Assembly: GCA_934122155.1 (NCBI GenBank) | Contig: CAKOVX010000023.1 | Span: 1-6,499, forward strand | Direction: 5' to 3' | DNA length: 6,499 nt | Origin: an uncultured Clostridia bacterium | GTDB lineage: Bacteria > Bacillota > Clostridia > TANB77 > CAG-508 | In this document: in pieces, positions 1-5,519 of the stretch | Layout: each line of letters starts with the position of its first letter | Numbering within the stretch: the stretch's first letter is position 1 | Notes under the pieces: generated by a model | Told to the model about the DNA's origin: nothing | What the model saw: the letters and a program-made list of their open reading frames with translations, nothing else | Database searches by the model: none | Made by a program: the position numbers and the translations under genes

Positions 1-47
1 TAAAAATTTAAAATCAAAAAATAAATTCAAAAAAGACTATTGAACAA

Positions 48-77
48 AATATTTTTTTATACTTTGTCAACAGTCTG
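48..77 (-). repeat. Dispersed intergenic repeat, copy 1
   Basis: On the minus strand this begins CAGACTGTTGACAAAG and runs into TATAAAAAAATATT. A near-identical copy lies inverted at 2264-2292, differing by one base in the A-run. Relative to transcription, both copies sit just downstream of a gene in the same sense: this one follows the spoIVA terminator. The function is unknown. TTGACA resembles a -35 box, but no -10 box is correctly spaced from it. The rest of the 1-47 segment is plain AT-rich DNA in which I see nothing. Confidence 0.75.
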
Positions 78-112
78 AAAAAACGTATTGAACTTAATTC
101 AATACGTTTTTT
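78..112 (-). terminator. Rho-independent terminator of spoIVA (can act both ways)
   Basis: There is a perfect 15-bp stem (78-92 paired with 98-112) with a 5-base loop. The arms are AAAAAACGTATTGAA and its complement. The T-run at the 3' end of either arm lets it act in both directions. It begins only 5 bases past the spoIVA stop codon. Confidence 0.85.
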
Positions 113-117
113 AAAAT

Positions 118-1600
118 TTAAAGAATTATGCAAATTAGTCCGCCACTGCCTTCGTTAACAATGCGTTCTAATGTCTCTTGAAGTTTAGCTTGAGCATCAT
201 CTGGCATTCTAGCTAATTTATTTTGCAATCCCTCATTAACAAGTTCATGTAGATTTTTACCAAAAATGTTAGACTCCCAAATTTTCTTAGGATCTGATTC
301 GAACTCAGAAAGTAAGTAATTTACTAAATCTTCAGATTGTTTTTCGCTACCGACAATAGGAGATACCTCTGTTTCAATATCTGCTCTTATCATATGTATA
401 CTTGGAGCTTTAGCTTTTAATTTTACTCCAAAGCGAGTACCTTGTTTTACCATTTCAGGTTCTTCTAAAATCAATTCATCAATAGAAGGAGTTACAATTC
501 CATAACCAGTAGCTTTTACTTCTTCTAAAGCATATGAAATTTTATCATATTGTTTTTTAGTTCTTGCAAACTCTGTCATAGTGCTAAATAATGCACCTTC
601 ATTATCAATTTCAACTCCAGAAATTTCTGTTAGTACCTTATAAAATAGTTCATCAATAAGTTCAATAGAAACTCTTACACTACCTTCACCAAGTCTCACT
701 TCAGATAACGAAGTTCTGGTAATAACTTTAGTATTTTGAAGCTGACCAATGCCGCTATCTACTTGTTTTAATATACGAATATTATCAAAAGCTTTTTCAA
801 TTTCGTCATATAATTCAACTTTTAACCAGTGATCATCAGGTAAACCATCAACCCAACGAGGAAAATCAATATTAATTGTCTCAATAGGAAATTCATATAA
901 AATTTTACTAAAAATGTCATCAATATCTTCAATATCTAATCTAGCACAGTCAGTAGGTAAGACAGACACACCATATTTTTCTTCTAGCTTTTTAGCCAAA
1001 GCCTTAGTATAATCAGAAAATGGATCATCACTATTTAAAACAATAACAAAAGGTTTGTTAAGTTCTTTTAATTCCTTTACAACACGTTCCTCGGCATTAA
1101 TATAATCTTCTCTAGGAATATCTGTAATACTTCCATCAGTAGTTACTAAAATACCAATAGTAGAATGCTCGGCTATTACTTTTCTAGTACCAATTTCGGC
1201 AGCTTCTTCAAAAGGAATTTCCTCCTCATACCAAGGCGTTTTTACCATACGAGGCATATCATCTTCTAAATAGCCAATAGCATTATTAACTAAATAACCA
1301 ACACAGTCTACAAGCCTTGTCTTGAATTTTAAATTATCTCCAACTGTAATTTCAACAGCCTCATTTGGAATAAACTTAGGCTCGGTAGTCATAATTGTTC
1401 TTCCACCAGCACTTTGTGGAAGCTCATCTCTAGCTCTTTCTCTTTTATACTCGTTATCAATATTTGGAATAACAAGCAAATCCATAAAATTTTTAATAAA
1501 AGTTGATTTTCCGAGTACGTACAGGGCCAACAACACCAACATAAATGTCGCCATCAGTACGTTCTGCTATATCTTGATATAACTTTAAATTCTCATCCAT
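118..1600 (-). CDS. spoIVA: Stage IV sporulation protein A (SpoIVA), coding frame broken by a 1-base insertion in Walker A
   Basis: SpoIVA is the ATP-hydrolysing, self-polymerising base-layer protein of the spore coat, made in the mother cell. The true start is ATG at 1600, preceded by AGAGGGGG (1613-1620). From there the frame reads MDENLKLYQDIAERTDGDIY and then VGVVGPVRT, the family N-terminus. One extra base at about 1513-1514 (between the Thr and Gly codons) shifts the frame, and a stop follows after 35 codons. The remaining frame resumes at GKSTF and is intact to the C-terminal GSGGLICIIL. Removing one base gives 493 residues, against 492 in B. subtilis. Recognisable landmarks are the repaired P-loop GPVRTGKS (25-32), DELPQSAGGRTIMTTEPKF, LVDCVGY, the PWYEE/AAEIGTRKV block and the conserved C-terminal region. 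The 1554 ATG in the shifted frame would give a non-homologous hydrophobic N-terminus lacking half the P-loop. This is either a sequencing/assembly error or a recent loss of function. Identity is near certain. Confidence 0.95.
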
Positions 1601-1647
1601 GAATTATTTAAACCCCCTCTAAGAAATGTTTGTACTAAACTTTATTT

Positions 1648-1678
1648 AATGTATATTTAGCCAATTAAAAACTTATGA
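1648..1678 (-). promoter_or_regulatory. Possible sigma-E promoter of spoIVA
   Basis: On the minus strand, a GTCATAAG-like -35 element (1671-1678) stands 15-16 bases from TATACATT (1648-1655). This resembles the mother-cell sigma-E pattern of an ATA-containing -35 and a CATACAnT -10. It would start the transcript about 40 bases before the 1600 ATG. spoIVA is a sigma-E gene in B. subtilis, so the placement makes sense. The match is imperfect and the DNA is AT-rich. Confidence 0.4.
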
Positions 1679-1696
1679 CAAAAATAATAAAATAAC

Positions 1697-1725
1697 TTTA
1701 AAAAAATAAAACTTTGATATATAAT
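1697..1725 (+). promoter_or_regulatory. Probable promoter of the 1748 gene
   Basis: A perfect TATAAT at 1720-1725 stands 17 bases from a weak -35 (TTTAAA, 1697-1702). The -10 lies 22 bases before the start codon, so the leader would be short and would consist mostly of the AAGGAGG ribosome binding site (1734-1740). Confidence 0.4.
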
Positions 1726-1747
1726 AAAAACAAAAGGAGGAGTATTT

Positions 1748-2254
1748 ATGAAAAAAGTATTATTAATTATACTAGCAGTAATAGTTGTTGCTGCACTTGC
1801 AGTAGGAATTTATCTATTAGTTTCAAACAATGCTACTAAAGTAAAGTTTGAAGGAAATCAATGTCTAGCAATAGGCTTTATAGCCAATGGAAAAGAAAAA
1901 GACTTTAGTGAAAAATATTTAAATAGTAGTGAGGATTTTAGTAAACTTACAACAATTACTGCTGGAGATGAAGAACAATTTGTAGTAGTTCCTAAAGGTA
2001 AAAATTCAAAAATTAAAGTTTGGACATATAAAGTTACAGAAGCTGGAGAAATTGTAATAGACAAAGTTATTGCAGAAAATGTAAGTGAACCTATACTTAT
2101 AAAAGCAGAAACAGCTGAGGTTGTTCCAAAAGTTGGTATAGAATATGACGGAAATAATCAAAAAATAGTTTTACCATTAACTCTTAGTGGAAAAGACGGT
2201 AAAATAGTTCTTGGAGAAAAGAGTAACTTAATAAAAGATATATCTGAATATTAA
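1748..2254 (+). CDS. Membrane-anchored protein of unknown function (168 aa)
   Basis: I do not recognise a family. The start is well supported: ATG follows AAGGAGG (1734-1740) with 7-base spacing. The protein opens with MKK and one hydrophobic segment (about residues 4-25). No lipobox cysteine follows it, so it is probably an uncleaved anchor or signal segment with a ~140-residue domain outside the membrane. That domain is rich in Lys/Glu and alternating hydrophobic residues (VKFEGNQCLAIGFIANGKEK; QFVVVPKGKNSKIKVWTYKV), suggesting beta structure. There is a single cysteine (residue 39) and no catalytic motif I can name. The gene is divergent from spoIVA across a 147-base gap. That arrangement could mean shared sporulation timing, but its promoter looks like a housekeeping one, so a link is speculation. 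I see no terminator hairpin, only the dispersed repeat 9 bases past the stop. Confidence 0.85.
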   Translation: MKKVLLIILAVIVVAALAVGIYLLVSNNATKVKFEGNQCLAIGFIANGKEKDFSEKYLNSSEDFSKLTTITAGDEEQFVVVPKGKNSKIKVWTYKVTEAGEIVIDKVIAENVSEPILIKAETAEVVPKVGIEYDGNNQKIVLPLTLSGKDGKIVLGEKSNLIKDISEY

Positions 2255-2263
2255 GAGCAAAAA

Positions 2264-2292
2264 CAGACTGTTGACAAAGTATAAAAAATATT
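2264..2292 (+). repeat. Dispersed intergenic repeat, copy 2 (inverted relative to 48-77)
   Basis: Reads CAGACTGTTGACAAAG then TATAAAAAATATT. It is the inverse copy of 48-77, with one fewer A in the run. It starts 9 bases after the stop codon of the 1748-2254 gene. The two copies enclose a ~2.2 kb segment with spoIVA and that gene. Confidence 0.75.
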
Positions 2293-2317
2293 GAAAAGGA
2301 TAAATTAAAGAAAAGTA

Positions 2318-2346
2318 TTGAAAATAAAAAAATGTTATGATATTCT
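2318..2346 (+). promoter_or_regulatory. Promoter of the pilin-like gene (extended -10)
   Basis: TTGAAA (2318-2323), a 17-base spacer, then TATTCT (2341-2346) preceded by TGA, i.e. a TGn extended -10. Transcription would start near 2353, a few bases before the structured leader at 2360, giving a 5' UTR of about 175 bases. Confidence 0.55.
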
Positions 2347-2359
2347 AATGAAGAAAAAA

Positions 2360-2476
2360 TATGTACAAAAATATCTTTTATGGCACATTGAAAATTAAAT
2401 AGAGTAAACCTGAGAGATATATAGTTTAGAACTATAAAACGAGTAAATGTGCATAAAAGTTTAAATTTTGTACATA
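2360..2476 (+). promoter_or_regulatory. Strongly paired structured leader (unassigned cis-element)
   Basis: The two halves are complementary in three blocks: TATGTACAAAA (2360-2370) with 2466-2476, CTTTTATG (2375-2382) with 2452-2459, and CACATT (2384-2389) with 2446-2451. They are separated by one internal loop and a single bulged G. Inside is a second hairpin, TATAGTT/AACTATA (2420-2426 with 2430-2436). Weaker pairing continues outward (2344-2349 with 2476-2481; 2335-2339 with 2485-2489). It lies between the promoter and the start codon of the pilin-like gene, so it is probably a 5' UTR element. It fits no riboswitch class I can name. A small inverted-repeat mobile element is an alternative. 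Confidence 0.6.
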
Positions 2477-2528
2477 TTAGATTACATAATAGAAAAATAC
2501 AGAATAGAAATACTGAAGAAAGAGGAGA

Positions 2529-3914
2529 ATGATAAATTTGAATAGAAAAGAAACTAAAATAAGTAAAGATATAAAAATAAATAAAAAACCAGCAAAAAGA
2601 AATTACTCAAATCAAGCAGGTATTACACTAATAGTTTTAGTAGTAACAATAGTAGTTTTAATAATACTAGCAGCAATAACAATAAGTGCAGTATTTGATG
2701 ATGGCGGAATAATGGACAAGGCTAAAGAGGCAGAAAGCAAAATGAATGAAGGCATACAAAGAGATAAAGACGAAGTAAACACGTTAGCAAATATGCTGGA
2801 TAATTATACAAAAGAGCCAAAACCAAAAATAACAGATCCAAGTTTAAAATCAGATGATAGAACAACAGATAGCAAAACAATAATATCAAAAGATGAAAAA
2901 GGAAACCAGGTAGTATTACCAGGAGGATTTAAAATAGCAGATGACTCTGGAGATACAGTACAAGAGGGAATTGTAATAGAAGACAAAGATGGTAACCAAT
3001 TTGTATGGATACCGGTAAGTAATATAAATAATGATGGAAGTAACAAAATAATAAAAGATGATGGAACAGAAGTAGAAATAACATTAGGAAGATATACATT
3101 TGCAACAACTACTCCAGGAACACCAACATTAGTACAAAAAGGTTCAGAATATGCAGCAGTAACAGCAGCAAATGTAGCAGAAAAGACAGTAAATACAAAA
3201 TATGGAATTAAAGGCGATGGAGATTACTATTATTATGAGCTAAGTGATAAAAATAGAATATCAAATGAAAAAAGTGGTACAACAGGAACAAATACAACTG
3301 CAAAAGATTTAGAAACATTTATAACCAAAACAAAAGCAAATAAAGGCTTTTATATAGCAAGATATGAAGCAAGCTATGGAAGTGGATATAATGCAGATGG
3401 AACCACAACAACAGAAAAATACGGAAATGCAAAACCGCTATCAAAAGTATCAACTGCATGTAGTACAAGTAGTATGAGCTATAAAACAGGAACATTATGG
3501 AATTACATAACACAACCACAAGCAGCAATGGTAAGTAAAAATATGTATAATGGAAATAACTATGTAGAAAGTGATTTATTAAATAGCTATGCATGGGATA
3601 CAGCAATAGTGTATATACAAGAAATGGGGAACACTAATTATGCAAATGCAAATAGAGACACGACTGGAAATAAATCATTAAAAAACACAGGAGAAACAGG
3701 AGACAAAGTATGCAACATATTTGATATGGCAGGAAACTTATGGGAGTGGACCACCGAATACAGCACTAGCACGGGTAGCAGTAATGCTCCCCCTTGTACT
3801 GGTAGGGGAGGCTACTACAACTATTCCGGCAAGTACACGAGTTCTCGTGGCAACAGCGATGCGACTTACAGCCTCAGCCTCATTTCTTTTAGGCTCCTAC
3901 TTTATGTAAAGTAG
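2529..3914 (+). CDS. Pilin-like N-terminus + FGE/C-type-lectin-fold surface protein; probable DGR target
   Basis: A 461-residue protein with four parts. A basic leader (1-30) ends in QAG. A prepilin-like hydrophobic helix starts GITLIVLVVTIVVLIILAAI (31-50); it resembles type IV prepilin GFTLIE but lacks Glu at +5. A charged helical stretch and Thr/Lys-rich linker follow (57-130). The remainder is a formylglycine-generating-enzyme (FGE)/sulfatase-modifying-like domain, with QFVWIPV (157-163), GFYIARYEASYG (273-284), YAWDTAI (354-360), CNIFDMAGNLWEWT (395-408), RGG (426-428) and the terminal SFRLLLYVK. In Clostridia this fold is a common display scaffold for diversity-generating retroelements. 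Here residues ~406-461 have abruptly different GC and codon use (see 3744-3940). It is probably membrane-anchored or pilus-displayed and binds a ligand rather than acting as an enzyme. Start: AGAGGAG (2521-2527) is only 1 base from the ATG at 2529 but 10 bases from in-frame TTG at 2538, so TTG (458 aa) may be the real start. Confidence 0.9.
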   Translation: MINLNRKETKISKDIKINKKPAKRNYSNQAGITLIVLVVTIVVLIILAAITISAVFDDGGIMDKAKEAESKMNEGIQRDKDEVNTLANMLDNYTKEPKPKITDPSLKSDDRTTDSKTIISKDEKGNQVVLPGGFKIADDSGDTVQEGIVIEDKDGNQFVWIPVSNINNDGSNKIIKDDGTEVEITLGRYTFATTTPGTPTLVQKGSEYAAVTAANVAEKTVNTKYGIKGDGDYYYYELSDKNRISNEKSGTTGTNTTAKDLETFITKTKANKGFYIARYEASYGSGYNADGTTTTEKYGNAKPLSKVSTACSTSSMSYKTGTLWNYITQPQAAMVSKNMYNGNNYVESDLLNSYAWDTAIVYIQEMGNTNYANANRDTTGNKSLKNTGETGDKVCNIFDMAGNLWEWTTEYSTSTGSSNAPPCTGRGGYYNYSGKYTSSRGNSDATYSLSLISFRLLLYVK

Positions 3915-3940
3915 CACTGACCACTGGCTTGACAAACCAG
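3744..3940 (+). other. Candidate DGR variable region with downstream flank
   Basis: From the Glu-Trp-Thr-Thr codons (residues 406-409) composition changes sharply. 3741-3900 is about 53% GC by hand count, against about 28% for 3541-3640. Codons switch from A-ending (ACA, GCA, GGA, AGA) to AGC, GGC, TAC, CTC and ACG. Many codons after RGG end in C or T (TAC TAC AAC TAT, GGC AAC AGC GAT, CTC AGC CTC ATT). That is what adenine-directed mutagenesis of AAY/ANY template codons would leave. The GC-rich stretch runs beyond the TAG stop (3912-3914) to about 3940, so protein constraint does not explain it. It sits at the extreme C-terminus of the lectin-type fold, where DGR variable regions lie. No template repeat is in the window. 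Confidence 0.65.
3924..3940 (+). other. Small hairpin after the candidate variable region
   Basis: CTGG (3924-3927) pairs with CCAG (3937-3940). After a C/A mismatch, TT pairs with AA around a 3-base loop. It starts 9 bases after the stop codon, at the edge of the GC-rich stretch. DGR variable regions are known to be followed by an initiation-of-mutagenic-homing segment and, in some systems, a hairpin that helps target recognition. An imperfect tandem 7-mer (CACTGAC/CACTGGC, 3915-3928) overlaps it. The stem is short, so this is suggestive only. Confidence 0.35.
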
Positions 3941-3956
3941 AAAAAATGAATTAAAT

Positions 3957-4012
3957 ACGATGTTAGTACTAATGTGCTTAACACGTACTTTAGCGCATCG
4001 AAAACGCTAAAG
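3957..4012 (+). other. Cluster of palindromes/hairpins downstream of the pilin-like gene
   Basis: A perfect 10-bp palindrome TTAGTACTAA lies at 3963-3972. A perfect 8-bp stem CTTTAGCG/CGCTAAAG lies at 3988-3995 with 4005-4012 (9-base loop). CGATG (3958-3962) is also complementary to CATCG (3996-4000), which could form an alternative or pseudoknot-like fold. Neither hairpin has a T-tract, so they are not terminators. They may be part of the retrohoming target flank, a 3'-end RNA structure, or a recombination site. Confidence 0.5.
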
Positions 4013-4036
4013 GAGAAAATTTTTCTAAAATTTCTT

Positions 4037-4060
4037 AAACAGACCTTTATTGGTCTGTTT
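4037..4060 (+). terminator. Rho-independent terminator between pilin-like gene and traX-like gene
   Basis: AAACAGACC (4037-4045) pairs perfectly with GGTCTGTTT (4052-4060) around a 6-base loop. A T-tract overlaps the stem end and continues to 4062. It ends transcription of the 2529-3914 unit. On the other strand it stands just past the traX-like stop codon and may serve that gene too, although its T-run is shorter in that direction. Confidence 0.85.
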
Positions 4061-4068
4061 TTGAAATT

Positions 4069-4779
4069 TTATTTAAAAATAAAATACAAAATTAATAAAT
4101 GAACAGGGTAGAAAACATAAAGCAAATACTTTATCTTTTTGCCTTGTTTTCCATTATATAAGCAAATAAATATTATAGGTAAAATAGTTCCTAAACACAA
4201 AAGCACATATAAGTAATGGTACCCATGAGTAATAATACTAATACCATATTTAATAATACAAGCAATAATATAAAATATTATCATACCAGGTTTATTATTT
4301 TTAAATAAATAAAATAAAAATATTATTGCAACACCCCAGAAACCATAGTCAAAATGACATGCCTCAGAAATTATTCCGAATGCTATAACAGCAATAATAC
4401 CAAATAATTTGCTTACTAATAAATTGAATTTTGGGCTTTTGGTAAAAACAAAGGAACAATTTGTAATTTTATCATATATAAAAATAGAGAGTAGCCCAAC
4501 AAATAAAGTACCAAAAATATTAAAATTGAAATTATTTGTAAACATAGAATCAAATAGCATAAAAGGAACTTGTGAAATGATTGCAAATAAAAATAGTCTG
4601 AGAAAATATTTTTTTATATTTTTAGTATGAATATATCCCTCAGAAATTTGAAAAGCAAATATAGGGAAGGCTATTCTACCAATTACATTAAATAAAGAAG
4701 TATATTTTAAACATGCAATGCTCGTATGGTCTATAAGCATTGTAATCATAGCAATACATTTTAATACAAAACTTGTCAT
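4069..4779 (-). CDS. TraX-family integral membrane protein
   Basis: A 236-residue, very hydrophobic protein with about seven or eight membrane segments. It shows the TraX family pattern throughout: LKCIAMITMLIDH (6-18), GRIAFPIFAFQISEGY (34-49) with HTKN (51-54), YFLRLFLFAIISQVPF (58-73), DYGFWGV (144-150) and a C-terminal FYPVHL motif (223-228). The founding member, TraX of the F plasmid, acetylates the N-terminus of F-pilin. Chromosomal homologues are widespread in Firmicutes without plasmid genes and their substrate is unknown, so acyltransferase activity here is inferred. The start ATG at 4779 has AAAGGA (4792-4797) 12 bases upstream. There are no other conjugation genes, so conjugation is not implied. 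It converges with the pilin-like gene across a shared terminator and diverges from hpt. Confidence 0.88.
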   Translation of the reverse strand: MTSFVLKCIAMITMLIDHTSIACLKYTSLFNVIGRIAFPIFAFQISEGYIHTKNIKKYFLRLFLFAIISQVPFMLFDSMFTNNFNFNIFGTLFVGLLSIFIYDKITNCSFVFTKSPKFNLLVSKLFGIIAVIAFGIISEACHFDYGFWGVAIIFLFYLFKNNKPGMIIFYIIACIIKYGISIITHGYHYLYVLLCLGTILPIIFICLYNGKQGKKIKYLLYVFYPVHLLILYFIFK

Positions 4780-4810
4780 AATTAACTATAATCCTTTCTA
4801 ATTTAGGTAT

Positions 4811-4816
4811 ATTATA
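4811..4816 (-). promoter_or_regulatory. Candidate -10 box of the traX-like gene
   Basis: A perfect TATAAT on the minus strand, 31 bases before the start codon. I see no convincing -35 at 16-18 bases (TATATT at 4834-4839), and the DNA is very AT-rich, so this is tentative. Confidence 0.3.
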
Positions 4817-4881
4817 TATTAAAATACGGAAAAAATATAGTAGTGAAAATTAAAAAATGTACAAAGATTAAAAAGCAATAG

Positions 4882-4910
4882 TTGCACATTTAAAAACTTT
4901 GTGATAACAT
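4882..4910 (+). promoter_or_regulatory. Promoter of hpt (extended -10)
   Basis: TTGCAC (4882-4887), a 17-base spacer, then TAACAT (4905-4910) preceded by TGA (TGn extended -10). The leader would be about 23 bases and holds the AGAGAGG ribosome binding site (4926-4932), 7 bases before the ATG. I see no riboswitch or purine-box structure in the 160-base gap. Confidence 0.5.
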
Positions 4911-4939
4911 TATAAGAATAATAACAGAGAGGAAAAACT

Positions 4940-5464
4940 ATGATAGAACATAAAGTATTAATAGACGAAGAAACTTTAAATAAAAGAATTGAAGAGCTAG
5001 CTAATCAAATTTCAAAAGATTATAATGGAGAGGAAATTATTTTAATTTGTACATTAAAAGGTGCAGTATATTTTACAATAGACCTTTCTAAAAAAATCAA
5101 AAAAGGTGATGTGATAATAGATTTTGTAAGAGTTAGCAGCTATGGAATAAATAACAGAGAAACAACAGGAAAATTAGATTTTAAATTAGATATAAGTGAA
5201 AACATAGAAAACAAAAATGTAATAGTGGTAGAAGATATTATTGATTCTGGAATAACATTAAGTTATTTGTACGATTATTTAAAAACTAAAAATCCTAAAA
5301 CTTTAAGAATATGTGTGCTTTTAGATAAAAAAGCAAGGAGACAAAAAGAAGTAAATGTAGACTATGTGGGCTTTGAAATAGAAAACAAATTTGTATTAGG
5401 GTATGGACTAGACTATGATGAAAAATATAGAAACTTACCATATATAGGGTATGTAGAACAATAA
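4940..5464 (+). CDS. hpt: Hypoxanthine (guanine) phosphoribosyltransferase
   Basis: A cytoplasmic purine-salvage enzyme that joins hypoxanthine or guanine to PRPP, giving IMP or GMP and pyrophosphate. At 174 residues it is the usual bacterial length (about 175-185). Motifs in order: LKGA (39-42), the cis-peptide PPi loop; VSSYG (65-69) followed by ETTGK (74-78), the flexible catalytic loop; VIVVEDIIDSGITL (94-107), the PRPP-binding signature with the acidic pair E98-D99; LLDKKARR (127-134), with K130 in the purine-contact position; and VGFEIENKFVLGYGLDYDEKY, which holds the C-terminal base-binding and Mg contacts. The start is clear from the ribosome binding site and the family N-terminus. 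In many Firmicutes hpt lies beside tilS and ftsH. Here it stands alone between its own promoter and terminator. Confidence 0.96.
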   Translation: MIEHKVLIDEETLNKRIEELANQISKDYNGEEIILICTLKGAVYFTIDLSKKIKKGDVIIDFVRVSSYGINNRETTGKLDFKLDISENIENKNVIVVEDIIDSGITLSYLYDYLKTKNPKTLRICVLLDKKARRQKEVNVDYVGFEIENKFVLGYGLDYDEKYRNLPYIGYVEQ

Positions 5465-5492
5465 AAGGTAAACGTTAAACGGTTACCTTTTT
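5463..5492 (+). terminator. Rho-independent terminator of hpt, probably bidirectional
   Basis: A 12-bp stem with one A/G mismatch (5463-5474 with 5480-5491) around a 5-base loop. The core is GGTAA paired with TTACC, and a five-T tract ends at 5492. It overlaps the last two bases of the hpt stop codon. On the minus strand it also ends in TTTT and lies 28 bases past the mscS stop, so it may serve both convergent genes. A smaller TTTACT/AGTAAA hairpin lies at 5494-5508. Confidence 0.8.
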
Positions 5493-5519
5493 GTTTACTA
5501 TAAGTAAAAATTAAAGCTT

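Noticed and set aside
1322..1582. Open frame on the plus strand opposite spoIVA (86 codons)
   Set aside because: It lies antisense to the conserved spoIVA coding sequence, has no ribosome binding site and encodes a biased hydrophobic translation. It is a shadow frame.
2264..2299. TTGACA in the dispersed repeat as a -35 box
   Set aside because: No -10-like hexamer lies 16-18 bases downstream (AAAAGG at 17). TATAAA follows far too closely.
2360..2476. c-di-GMP, TPP or purine riboswitch upstream of the pilin-like gene
   Set aside because: I looked for the conserved cores of these classes. Only a CTGAGA resemblance to the TPP box was found, without its partner motifs.
3319..3606. Minus-strand frame inside the pilin-like gene (95 codons)
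   Set aside because: Leu/Tyr/His-rich translation typical of the antisense of Asn/Ala/Thr-rich codons, with no ribosome binding site. The same applies to 2804-3046, 1858-2064 and 4409-4630.
3721..3909. Plus-strand frame overlapping the GC-rich tail of the pilin-like gene (62 codons)
   Set aside because: It exists only because the GC-rich tail lacks stops in another frame. The main frame continues the FGE fold to SFRLLLYVK and is clearly the coding one.
3957..4012. CRISPR array or attachment site
   Set aside because: The palindromes are single, different from one another and lack repeat-spacer periodicity. No Cas or integrase gene is nearby.
3915..4036. A DGR template repeat within this window
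   Set aside because: No second near-copy of the 3744-3940 segment exists on either strand, and there is no reverse transcriptase or Avd-like frame. Any template must lie outside the window.
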